Assembly (NCBI GenBank): GCA_003562605.1
Contig: PWUG01000005.1
Location: 1-15,481, forward strand
From: Syntrophomonadaceae bacterium
Lineage (GTDB): Bacteria; Bacillota_D; Dethiobacteria; DTU022
DNA length: 15,481 bases
Reading direction: 5' to 3'
Of the stretch, positions 1 through 7,110 are shown piece by piece. Positions within the stretch are counted from its first letter, which is position 1, and every line of letters begins with the position of its first letter. The notes beneath the pieces are model-generated. The model had not been told where the DNA came from. It did not search any database and saw nothing but the letters and a program-made list of their open reading frames with translations. The position numbers and the translations under genes are program-made.

Positions 1-483
1 AACGCAGAGTTTACCGAGTCCGGTCAGCTTTCAGAAGATTCTTATAAAGAACTTGAAGAAGCAGGAATCCCTAAAGCCTTTGTGGACAACTACATCAAAG
101 GTCTTGAGGTTCAGGCACAGACTTGGACAACCAAAGTCTATGACAAGGCAGGAGGACAGCAGACTTATGAGACAATGGTCAAATGGGCTGAGACCAATCT
201 TACTGCTGCCGAGAAACAAAACTTCAACAACGCCGTACAATCAGGCGATGAAGCCCAGGCTTCCCTCATGGTGGATGCCCTTAAAGCCCGTTACGAAAGA
301 GCTAACGGAACCATGAAACGTAATGCCCTTCAACCTAAAGAGTCCGTGGACAACTCTTCAGGTCATGGAGGATACCATTCAGTGGCAGAAATGAAAGCTG
401 ATATGAGTGACCCCAGGTATGGGTCAGATGAAGCTTTCGACCGATACGTCCAAAACAAAATCCGACAAACAACTATTTTCTAA
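1..483 (+). CDS. Capsid assembly scaffolding protein, C-terminal part (T7 gp9-like), 5' truncated by window
   Basis: The reading frame is open from base 1 to TAA at 481-483, giving 160 visible residues with the N-terminus outside the window. The protein is polar and mostly helical in character, rich in Glu, Lys, Gln and Ala, without membrane segments. Near the C-terminus it has the pattern SVAEMKADMSDPRYGSDEAF, which resembles the short, basic C-terminal segment of T7-like capsid assembly proteins where an 'AEM..AM.DPRY..D..Y' pattern is common. In that family the C-terminus binds the inside of the capsid shell and the protein leaves during maturation. The next gene downstream is the major capsid gene, as in T7 (9 then 10), which supports the call. 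An internal ATG at 82 is not the start, because coding-like sequence continues upstream to the window edge. Confidence 0.85.
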   Translation, partial: NAEFTESGQLSEDSYKELEEAGIPKAFVDNYIKGLEVQAQTWTTKVYDKAGGQQTYETMVKWAETNLTAAEKQNFNNAVQSGDEAQASLMVDALKARYERANGTMKRNALQPKESVDNSSGHGGYHSVAEMKADMSDPRYGSDEAFDRYVQNKIRQTTIF

Positions 484-617
484 ACCCCATCTCCATCCAA
501 GACAATAATAAAACAACAAGCCCAACCACTGCTGGCTGAGGTCAGCTAAGTGTATGGATACCTTTGCGTTGAGTTGAGTCCTACGGAGAAATACAAATCC
601 AAAGGAGTTTTATTATT
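484..617 (+). promoter_or_regulatory. Leader of the capsid gene with hairpin and ribosome site; possible late promoter
   Basis: This is the longest non-coding gap in the window (134 bases). It holds an imperfect hairpin at 527-552: arms CACT/GCTGG and TCAGC/AGTG, a 2-base bulge and a 6-base loop, with no T-run, so it is not a terminator. At 570-580 there is a short direct repeat (TTGAGTTGAG). A strong Shine-Dalgarno, AAAGGAG, sits at 601-607 before the capsid ATG at 618. In T7 the gap before gene 10 carries a strong phage promoter and an RNA processing site. A similar role here is inference from position, and I see no sequence I can match to a known phage promoter. Confidence 0.35.
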
Positions 618-1589
618 ATGAGTGCAACTGTAACTTTTATAGGTTCTGACAATACCGCTACCGCTAATATGGCCGAAGAGCGGGCATTGTTTCTTAAAAT
701 GTTTGCTGGTGAGGTTCTTGTAGCCTTCCCCAAACACACCATCTTTATCGACAAACACCGTGTTAAATCCATTACCTCCGGTAAGTCCCATCAGTTCCCA
801 CTGATCGGACGTATGCCTCCTGCTGAGTATCACACTCCTGGTGAGTTGATCCTTGGTCAGGAAGCACCCCTGGCGGAGAAGGTCATCGAGGTTGACAGAC
901 TCTTGATCTCCCATCTCTTCCTGGATAATCTGGACCAGAAGCTTTCTCACTTCGAAGCTCGTGGTGAACTGTCTTCCAATATGAGCAGACGTTTGGCTTT
1001 GACCTACGACAACCATGTGGGTAGAAACCTGATACTGGCAGCTACTACTGCTGGTGCTATTACGGATGATACCACTATGGGTGGTACTGTCATTACTGAT
1101 GCTGAATTGGATGATTCCACTGCTGCCACCAAGATGGCTGCATGGATGGATGCCATTTATAAATGTGCTGAGACCTTTGACACCAAGTGGGTCAATGATG
1201 GCACCCGTTGGTTGGCTGTTAAACCTTCTGACTACTACTTCCTTAACCGTACTGCGATGGCCTCCGGTTATCACGTCATGGAAAAGGACATTGGTGGTTC
1301 TGGTTCTCTGTCACGAGGTGACGTTGGTCCGTTGGCTGGTATTGAACTGATTAGCTTTCCTGGTATACCTACCGCTAACTATTCCGGCGATGATTTCCAC
1401 AAGGTGAATTGTACCAATACTGTGGGCATCTGCTGGACCAAAGGTGCTGCCGGTACCGTCAAAGCTTTCGACATTGGAGTTGAGACTGATTATCAGGTTG
1501 AAAGACAGGGCCACTTGCTCGTAGCCAAGTATGCTATGGGCCACGGTGTGCTTCAGTCTGAATGTGCTATTCAGTTGAAGACTGCGTAA
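618..1589 (+). CDS. Major capsid protein (T7 gp10A-like, HK97 fold)
   Basis: This 323-residue protein is slightly shorter than T7 gp10A (about 345). It is the building block of the icosahedral shell. Segments that align with T7-like capsid proteins include SGKSHQFPLIGR (about residues 54-65), followed by 'YHTPGE' and then a long helical stretch from about residue 88 (VIEVDRLLISHLFLDNL, then a charged helix to about residue 135). This corresponds to the E-loop and spine-helix region of the HK97 fold in the family. The ATG at 618 has AAAGGAG ten bases upstream, among the best ribosome sites in the window, fitting a highly expressed protein. It lies between the scaffold gene and a strong terminator that begins six bases after its stop. 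No sign of a frameshifted longer form like T7 gp10B is seen, because the terminator follows directly. Confidence 0.95.
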   Translation: MSATVTFIGSDNTATANMAEERALFLKMFAGEVLVAFPKHTIFIDKHRVKSITSGKSHQFPLIGRMPPAEYHTPGELILGQEAPLAEKVIEVDRLLISHLFLDNLDQKLSHFEARGELSSNMSRRLALTYDNHVGRNLILAATTAGAITDDTTMGGTVITDAELDDSTAATKMAAWMDAIYKCAETFDTKWVNDGTRWLAVKPSDYYFLNRTAMASGYHVMEKDIGGSGSLSRGDVGPLAGIELISFPGIPTANYSGDDFHKVNCTNTVGICWTKGAAGTVKAFDIGVETDYQVERQGHLLVAKYAMGHGVLQSECAIQLKTA

Positions 1590-1594
1590 TCCAT

Positions 1595-1630
1595 AGGGGT
1601 ATTCCTACAACAAGGAGTACCCCTTTTTTT
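1595..1630 (+). terminator. Rho-independent terminator after the capsid gene
   Basis: Arms 1595-1606 and 1613-1624 form a 12-base-pair stem with a single G-U pair, closed by a 6-base loop (ACAACA), and are followed by T at 1624-1630. It begins six bases after the capsid stop codon. T7 also has its main late terminator just after gene 10, so both position and structure fit. It should lower, without abolishing, transcription of the downstream tail and core genes. Confidence 0.93.
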
Positions 1631-1649
1631 ATTATACGGAGGTATAAAA

Positions 1650-2462
1650 ATGATATTGAACAAAAAAGTAGAATGGAAACGTGGATGGGTAAACACTCAA
1701 GGTGCTGCCCGGTTCACAAGAAAAAACATCATGTACGATGGGATGGTTGCCCGTGTTAAAGTTGGTGAAGCTGTAGAAGCAGGGGACGTCCTTTATCAGA
1801 GACACCATCTGGTACCAGATTGGAGAAAGGCTAAGGCTGATGGCACTGCCACTTCCCCTGGTATGGCCTATGCCCTTGAAGACGGTGGCGCTAATGCTAT
1901 TATTGAAGTCCTGCTCCAAGGATACATCTACGACGATTCCGTAAATTGGGGTGTGCTTGCAAACGGTATCATATCAATTGATGGGACTGTAGAAAATGAG
2001 GATTACTTCATTATTAATGGTGTAAAGTTTGAGTTTACCACTACTGCTGGTGTTCTTTCTGATGAGAATGCTATTGAGGTAGATGTGTCAGCGAGTGCTT
2101 TAATAGCTGCCGCTAAGATTGCATGGGTTGCGGCTTTGGATAAGGCCATTACTGATGGTATTATCCCTGTTACCAGGGCAGAAGAGTGGTCCACCAATGA
2201 CTTGACCTTAACTTCTAAGATCAAGGGCTATGCTGGTAATGAGATTACCTTAGTGAACGACGGTGCTGAACTGGATGTCAGTGGTGAAAAGATGACCAAC
2301 GGTGTAGAGGGTGGTACTCTGTATCTCAGTGCTGCCGCTGCCGGGGGGATCGTTACTTCGATGCCAGACAGTTCCGGTGATCAGGGCCAAGCCTTGGGTT
2401 ATGCGCTGATGGCTGAAGAGTTTATCTTCAACCCGAGTTATGACATCATAGTCGGTGATTAA
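1650..2462 (+). CDS. Capsid decoration or head-fibre protein with an inserted domain
   Basis: The 270-residue protein has three parts. Residues 1 to about 105 are a beta-rich N-terminal part (VKVGEAVEAGDVLYQR, GMAYALEDGGANAIIEVLLQG). Residues about 225 to 270 are a C-terminal part (LYLSAAAAGGI, SGDQGQALGYAL, FNPSYDIIV). In many phages and prophages such N- and C-terminal patterns occur together, nearly adjacent, in small head decoration or head-fibre proteins encoded beside the capsid gene. Here about 110 residues lie between them (about 108-221). This middle part has the pattern 'FIINGVKFEFT...NAIEVDVSAS...LTLTSKIKGYAGNEITL', which resembles a small beta domain found in various phage structural proteins. 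The ATG at 1650 is preceded by ACGGAGGT (1636-1643). The gene stands alone between two terminators. T7 has no gene here. The exact role (cement, fibre or decoration) is inferred from position and family resemblance. Confidence 0.75.
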   Translation: MILNKKVEWKRGWVNTQGAARFTRKNIMYDGMVARVKVGEAVEAGDVLYQRHHLVPDWRKAKADGTATSPGMAYALEDGGANAIIEVLLQGYIYDDSVNWGVLANGIISIDGTVENEDYFIINGVKFEFTTTAGVLSDENAIEVDVSASALIAAAKIAWVAALDKAITDGIIPVTRAEEWSTNDLTLTSKIKGYAGNEITLVNDGAELDVSGEKMTNGVEGGTLYLSAAAAGGIVTSMPDSSGDQGQALGYALMAEEFIFNPSYDIIVGD

Positions 2463-2478
2463 TTATAATTTCAATTTT

Positions 2479-2512
2479 AAAGCCCCTTACATCGCCGTAG
2501 GGGGCTTTTTTT
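2479..2512 (+). terminator. Rho-independent terminator after the decoration gene
   Basis: The stem pairs 2480-2490 (AAGCCCCTTAC) with 2497-2507 (GTAGGGGGCTT), with one G-U pair, a 6-base loop (ATCGCC) and T at 2506-2512. It starts 17 bases after the decoration stop codon and ends just before the ribosome site of the next gene. Its design closely matches the terminator at 1595-1630 although the sequence differs. Confidence 0.93.
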
Positions 2513-2531
2513 ATAAGGAGAATACTAACAC

Positions 2532-4202
2532 ATGGCCTATGGAGATTATAGCCGTACAACTGAATTAGAGGCTGTTAATACCTGTCTATCCATCATAGGT
2601 GAACAGCCGGTAAATAGTCTTGATCTGTCAGGAGTGACTAAAGCTTCCCTGGCAAGAGACTTGATCTATAACGTATCCAGAAGAATACAAAATGAAGGCC
2701 TGAACTGTAACACGGAGATAAAGGCGCTTACCCCAAATGTCAGTGATGAGATTCAGTTGCCCGGTAATGCTATCTCTGTCGAGCCGGTCAGTGCTGCTGA
2801 CAACCACTTCATTGAACGAGACTCAAAACTATATGACCGTAAGAATAACACTTACACAATAACCGATCCTGTAACAGTCAGGATAACCTACTTCCTGGAA
2901 TGGACAGACTTACCAGAGCATGTGCGGAATTACATTTCGATTGTTGCTGCCAGGATCTTCCAGACCCGGTATGTATCTGATGAAGCCCTTCACATGTTCT
3001 CAGAGATGGATGAGGCTAAGGCCCAGGCTAAGTTTGCAAGGCTTGAGCTGGACTCCGCCCCAACCACCGGTGAAGTGTTTGACCACACCAGGACAAGTGA
3101 GCTTGACATAATTAATGCCTGTTTGGGTTTAGTAAAGGAAACCCCTCAAACATCTCTAACCTCTACCGGGACATCCAAGGTGGAGTTTGCAAGAGCACTG
3201 CTTCATAATACCTCAAGAAGAATCCAAGCTGAAGGTCTGAACTGTAACACCGAGATCGTAGAACTTCCAGTAGTATCCACTGAGATACCCCTACCTGCTA
3301 ACTGTTTGTCAGTTGAGGTTAGACGCCCTTACGACCATAGGTACGTCGAGCGAGAGGGTAAACTTTATGATAGGATCGGGAACACCTTCACCATTGCCGA
3401 CCCCGTTGAGGTAGAGCTTACCAAGTTCCTTGAATGGAATGACCTTCCTGAACACGTCAGAAGTTACATTGGTATGGTTGTTATCAGATTGTTCCAGGCC
3501 AAGTACATCATTCCCACCGGGGATGACCAACAACAACCGGCCTTCCCATTTACTGAGATGGAAGAGGCTAAGGCACAGGCTAAGTTTGCCAGACGAGAGT
3601 TGAACTCAGCAGACCTGTCAGGTGATGAACCAGAGAACAAATCAGAAGAGTTAGAGATCATTAACATGTGCCTGGACACCGTAAAAGAAACCCCTCAAAC
3701 AACTTTGACCAGTGTGGGTACCGCTAAGGCCAGACATGCCAGGACATTGCTGAACTCAGTCAACCGATCCGTGCAGAATGAGAAACTAAATTGTAACACC
3801 GCACGACGCACAACCCTGGAACCAGATCAGGCTGATGCGATCGTCCTACCTACAAACTGTCTGGATGTCACCACCTTGTACTCTATTGATAGGCACCTGA
3901 CCGAAAGGAACGGTAAACTATATGACCAAAAGAATCATACGTATGAGATCACACGGGATGTCGTAGCAGACGTGACCGTGTTCTTACCCTTCAGTGAGTT
4001 ACCAGAACACGTCAGAGAGTATATCAAGATTAGGACCATACGGTTATTCCAGAAGAAGTATCTGGACCGACCGGAATACCATACCTTCACTGATGAAGAT
4101 GAATACCGAGCCAGGGCCGCCTTCATGCGAAAGGAGTATTTTAATATGCCCACTTCGATCCTGGATAACGTGAACATAAACCCACGAGTGTATAGGAGAT
4201 AA
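2532..4202 (+). CDS. Tail tubular protein A / tail adaptor (T7 gp11-like), triplicated domain
   Basis: T7 gp11 has 196 residues and forms a 12-subunit ring that joins the portal to the tail nozzle. This protein has 556 residues and contains three successive copies of that domain: about residues 10-173, 189-357 and 372-536. Each copy begins with an 'ELEAVNTCL / ELDIINACL / ELEIINMCL' helix and then has E(G/K)LNCNT (55, 234, 417), KLYD (99, 277, 462), LPEHVR (127, 305, 490) and a final charged helix ending in an 'A.FAR.EL'-like pattern. Copy 2 carries a short insert around 326-340 (PTGDDQQQPAF). The ATG at 2532 has AAGGAG at 2515-2520, eleven bases upstream. The frame is intact throughout, so this is one polypeptide and not broken genes. 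It is followed after 3 bases by the nozzle gene, as gene 11 is followed by gene 12 in T7. Confidence 0.92.
   Translation: MAYGDYSRTTELEAVNTCLSIIGEQPVNSLDLSGVTKASLARDLIYNVSRRIQNEGLNCNTEIKALTPNVSDEIQLPGNAISVEPVSAADNHFIERDSKLYDRKNNTYTITDPVTVRITYFLEWTDLPEHVRNYISIVAARIFQTRYVSDEALHMFSEMDEAKAQAKFARLELDSAPTTGEVFDHTRTSELDIINACLGLVKETPQTSLTSTGTSKVEFARALLHNTSRRIQAEGLNCNTEIVELPVVSTEIPLPANCLSVEVRRPYDHRYVEREGKLYDRIGNTFTIADPVEVELTKFLEWNDLPEHVRSYIGMVVIRLFQAKYIIPTGDDQQQPAFPFTEMEEAKAQAKFARRELNSADLSGDEPENKSEELEIINMCLDTVKETPQTTLTSVGTAKARHARTLLNSVNRSVQNEKLNCNTARRTTLEPDQADAIVLPTNCLDVTTLYSIDRHLTERNGKLYDQKNHTYEITRDVVADVTVFLPFSELPEHVREYIKIRTIRLFQKKYLDRPEYHTFTDEDEYRARAAFMRKEYFNMPTSILDNVNINPRVYRR
2559..4139 (+). repeat. 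Three tandem diverged copies of an adaptor domain coding unit
   Basis: The units lie at about 2559-3050, 3096-3602 and 3645-4139, a period near 540-550 bases. Most DNA has diverged, but patches remain close: 2676-2719 against 3213-3256 (units 1 and 2, both ending CTGAACTGTAACAC plus a few bases), 3011-3040 against the matching part of unit 2 near 3565 (GAGGCTAAGG.CCAGGCTAAG-like), and the start of unit 2 near 3133 against unit 3 near 3679 (AAACCCCTCAAACA shared). Confidence 0.9.
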
Positions 4203-4205
4203 TAT

Positions 4206-6650
4206 ATGTACGTTCACCAATTAATCCCTAACCTTATGGGGGGAGTATCTCAACAGAACTCTGCTTTGAGACTTGAGAATCAATGTACCGTGCAGGAGAA
4301 CTGCCATTGCACAGCAACCGATGGATTGATTAAGAGACCTAATTCAGAATGGGTCAAGACCATTGGGCATATCTCTGCCCCTACTTCTGGCTTTGTTCAT
4401 GCTATTGAAAGAGATGAGGCTGAGAAGTATCTTGCAATATTTACAACCGATTCCACTACACCGATCCGTGTGTTTGAATTGGATGGTACTGAGAAGACCG
4501 TCCAGTATGGTCATGTTGATGAGGATTTCAATTTAACCTTAGATGCTGACGTAAAGAAATATATTACACAAGGCGGAATCACAGATGCCTTTACACAGTT
4601 GAAAGCTGTGTCAGTGGCAGACCACACCATCATCGTCAACACACAGAAGGTTGCCGCAACTTTAGCAGACACCCAGGCAGTAAGGCCGGACCGATCATAT
4701 GTTTACTTTAAGTCCCGCCATAAGGGAGAACATCAAATAACTCTAAAGTGGCAAGAAAGTGGTGAATGGCAAACAGCCCTTTGGGGAGTAGTCACCACAA
4801 CCGATACGGAAACCAACGGGTTAGCAGGATGGTTTGTTACCAATCTCCCTGAGGAGCTCAGTGGCAAGTTCACGGCAGGAGCTATCAAAAGTGTCTTATG
4901 GATAGAGCCTATAGCCGAATCAGGTGTTGACCCGAACACCATGTACGTTGAGACCGACGATCCTTGGGGTAATCAGGATATGCACCCGATCAATAAACAT
5001 GAAGTCAGTGATCTGTCAGACCTACCTCCGGGGATGCCGACTACGGTTATTATTAAAATAGGGAAAGACTCCGATGGTGGTAAAGAAGATTACTACATGA
5101 AGTATGATGTCGAACGATCCAGTTGGTCTGAAGCCCATGCATGGGGTCTAAAATATAAGTTCGATGAAAGTACACTACCGCACCGACTCATCCGGCTACC
5201 AGGCGGGACGTTTGCTTTCTGTCCGTGTCCATGGACCGAGCGTAGAGTAGGTGATGATGACTCTAACCCGTGGCCTACGTTCACAGGGGAACGAATCAAC
5301 AACGTAGCATTCCATAAGAATAGATTCTGGTTCTTGTCTAAAGATAATGTGATAAGCTCACAAGCCGGGGACTTCTTCAACTTCTTCAGACGTACAGTAT
5401 TAGAGATCATGGACGATGACCCTATTGATTTATCGGTAGCGTCTGAAATGATTAACACCTTGATCTCAGCTACATCATTTGAAAAAGGTTTGATCTTATT
5501 TGGAGAAAGAGCGCAATTTGTTCTTCACTCCGGGGATAAAGTCCTCAGCACCAAGAGTGTGGTTATTGATGAAACCGTTAGATACAATCTTAATACCACG
5601 TGCAACCCGGTGAAGATGGGGTCCAGTATTTTCTTCCCGTGTCCACAAACCAATATCTTAACCGCTACAACACACACCAGTAAGTATCTATCCTTGCGGG
5701 AATACACCGTCATGCCTGACACAATTATTCAGGATGCCCCTAACGTAACCATCCATGTGCCGAGATATATCCCTAATGGACTTCTAAGGATGACCGGCTG
5801 TAATCAGTTGGATATGTTGTTCGTGTATTCGTACTCAGAGCCATCAGCTATCTATGTTCAACAGTTCTTATGGCAAGGAAACGAGAAGATCCAACAGGCG
5901 TGGATGAAGTGGACCTTTGATTGTTTTATATGGCACATCGAGGTTGTTGGAACCTACCTGTATATGTTGGTGGAAACCACTGCTAACGGGTTCATGTTCC
6001 ATACCATCAACCTTGAGAATGTAGAAACCCAAGGAGAAGAGATCCGGTATCATCTGGACCAATTAATAGATACGGACACTGCTGGTTATAATGCTGGCAC
6101 AGACAAGACCACCTTCACTTTGCCCTACACAGTGGGAACATATGTTGCGGCTGATTGGGATGTGATAGATGGATCGACCGGGTTAGCCTTCTCTAAAGCT
6201 GAATATACTATAATAGCGTCGAGCGTTATTATAGATGGAAACCACACAGGAAAGACCATTTGGGTAGGAAAGACCTACCAAGGCAAGTACCAGTTTTCAG
6301 AATGGTACTTTAAAGATGAAGGAGGCAGACCTCTCATATCTGGTAACGTCCAGGTTAAACGTTTGGTACTATCCTTCTTAAACTCCGGCCCATTCAAAGT
6401 CGTTACAACCCCCCTCAATCGTGATTCTCTGGAAGAACCTTTAACTGAAGAAATGTCAGGAATCAAAATTGGTGAGTCAACTATCGGGGGTGTGAAACTA
6501 TTAACAGGTGAATACTCTTTTATGATTGCTGCTGATACCAAGTTGACAAGAGTGGAGATCTTTATAGACTCCCATTTACCGGTATCAATACAAACAGCCG
6601 TATGGGAGGCTATCTTCACCATGAGAGGAAAAGGGAGGCAAAGAGAATGA
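4206..6650 (+). CDS. Tail tubular protein B / tail nozzle (T7 gp12-like)
   Basis: The 814-residue length is close to T7 gp12 (794), the six-copy protein that forms the tail nozzle below the adaptor ring. The N-terminus has the family signature: LIPNLMGGVSQQ (about 6-17), a run of polar residues with 'ENQCTVQENCHC', and then DGLIKRP (39-45). The central family hallmark is also present: RRVGDDDSNPWPTF (346-359) and INNVAFHKNRFWFLS (364-378), then a 'FFNFFR', 'DDPIDL' and 'LILFGERAQFVL' series, which in this family forms the conserved core. The ATG at 4206 lies 3 bases after the adaptor stop, and AGGAG (4194-4198) lies inside the end of the adaptor gene, so translation is probably coupled. The stop overlaps the next gene's start. 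Nothing appears truncated. Confidence 0.95.
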   Translation: MYVHQLIPNLMGGVSQQNSALRLENQCTVQENCHCTATDGLIKRPNSEWVKTIGHISAPTSGFVHAIERDEAEKYLAIFTTDSTTPIRVFELDGTEKTVQYGHVDEDFNLTLDADVKKYITQGGITDAFTQLKAVSVADHTIIVNTQKVAATLADTQAVRPDRSYVYFKSRHKGEHQITLKWQESGEWQTALWGVVTTTDTETNGLAGWFVTNLPEELSGKFTAGAIKSVLWIEPIAESGVDPNTMYVETDDPWGNQDMHPINKHEVSDLSDLPPGMPTTVIIKIGKDSDGGKEDYYMKYDVERSSWSEAHAWGLKYKFDESTLPHRLIRLPGGTFAFCPCPWTERRVGDDDSNPWPTFTGERINNVAFHKNRFWFLSKDNVISSQAGDFFNFFRRTVLEIMDDDPIDLSVASEMINTLISATSFEKGLILFGERAQFVLHSGDKVLSTKSVVIDETVRYNLNTTCNPVKMGSSIFFPCPQTNILTATTHTSKYLSLREYTVMPDTIIQDAPNVTIHVPRYIPNGLLRMTGCNQLDMLFVYSYSEPSAIYVQQFLWQGNEKIQQAWMKWTFDCFIWHIEVVGTYLYMLVETTANGFMFHTINLENVETQGEEIRYHLDQLIDTDTAGYNAGTDKTTFTLPYTVGTYVAADWDVIDGSTGLAFSKAEYTIIASSVIIDGNHTGKTIWVGKTYQGKYQFSEWYFKDEGGRPLISGNVQVKRLVLSFLNSGPFKVVTTPLNRDSLEEPLTEEMSGIKIGESTIGGVKLLTGEYSFMIAADTKLTRVEIFIDSHLPVSIQTAVWEAIFTMRGKGRQRE
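6208..6234 (+). other. Perfectly paired hairpin inside the nozzle gene
   Basis: The arms CTATAATAGCG (6208-6218) and CGTTATTATAG (6224-6234) pair over 11 base pairs with one G-U pair and a 5-base loop (TCGAG). No T-run follows. It lies within codons for an Ile/Ser/Val-rich stretch. It could be an RNA processing site in the late message or simple chance. Function is not known. Confidence 0.4.
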
Positions 6651-7105
6651 AGATAACATATAAAAGTATAAATAATCCACACGACAAAGATCTTCAGGAT
6701 CTTGTCATCCGGGAAGCTGATAAAGAAGAATTAAGAATATTCAACCCTAAACTTTCCACAATCGAACTTATCCAGAATTGTGTCCGGGACTCCACCAGGA
6801 CTATGCTTGCCAAGGTGGATGGTAAACCGGCTGTCTTGTTTGGTGTTAAAGAATACCCTGAACATGCAGCCCCTTGGATGATTTCATCCCATGTGATCGA
6901 GACCATTCCAGTAACGTTTTGTAAGATAGCCAGCGCCTTGATTGATGCTATCCTTGGTCAGCACGACATATTAGTGAATTACGTGGATGCCAGGAATACG
7001 ATGCACGTGAAGTGGTTGAAATGGATAGGGTTCAAGTTCATGCCTCAACATGATTTTTATTATCGAGGTTGCTGGTTGAACTATTTTGAAATGAGAAAGG
7101 AATAA
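6647..7105 (+). CDS. Internal virion protein A (T7 gp13-like)
   Basis: This is a 152-residue protein. The C-terminal half matches T7 gp13 in pattern: NYVDARNTMHVKWLKWIGFKF (111-131) against T7 'NYVWVGNTSHIRFLKTIG', with aromatic residues at the end in both. T7 gp13 (138 residues) is needed for infectious virions and helps package the ejection proteins. The fold resembles a GNAT acetyltransferase (an 'N..A...W...GF' end), but I see no clear acetyl-CoA binding loop, so enzymatic activity is doubtful. The chosen start at 6647 overlaps the nozzle stop as ATGA and has GGGAGG at 6633-6638. An earlier in-frame ATG at 6602 would add 15 residues inside the nozzle gene and has no better ribosome site. 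The stop is five bases before the next gene. Confidence 0.85.
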   Translation: MKITYKSINNPHDKDLQDLVIREADKEELRIFNPKLSTIELIQNCVRDSTRTMLAKVDGKPAVLFGVKEYPEHAAPWMISSHVIETIPVTFCKIASALIDAILGQHDILVNYVDARNTMHVKWLKWIGFKFMPQHDFYYRGCWLNYFEMRKE

Positions 7106-7110
7106 AGTAT

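Noticed and set aside
546..1274. 242-residue open frame on the - strand
   Set aside because: It lies wholly over the capsid gene on the opposite strand, has no clear ribosome site and has a composition typical of an antisense shadow.
1560..1650. Frameshifted longer capsid form as in T7 gp10B
   Set aside because: No slippery run is seen at the capsid gene end, and a strong terminator begins six bases after the stop.
2559..4139. Three separate adaptor genes fused by sequencing error
   Set aside because: The frame is intact, no start codon with a ribosome site is seen at the inner boundaries, and linkers join the copies smoothly. Copies have diverged too far for a simple assembly collapse or duplication error.
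6602..6646. Earlier start for the gp13-like gene
   Set aside because: It would place 15 extra residues inside the nozzle gene. The ATG at 6647 has GGGAGG at proper distance and a stop-start overlap typical of this operon.
6647..7105. Active GNAT acetyltransferase
   Set aside because: The resemblance is to T7 gp13; no clear acetyl-CoA binding loop is seen, so an enzyme call is not supported.
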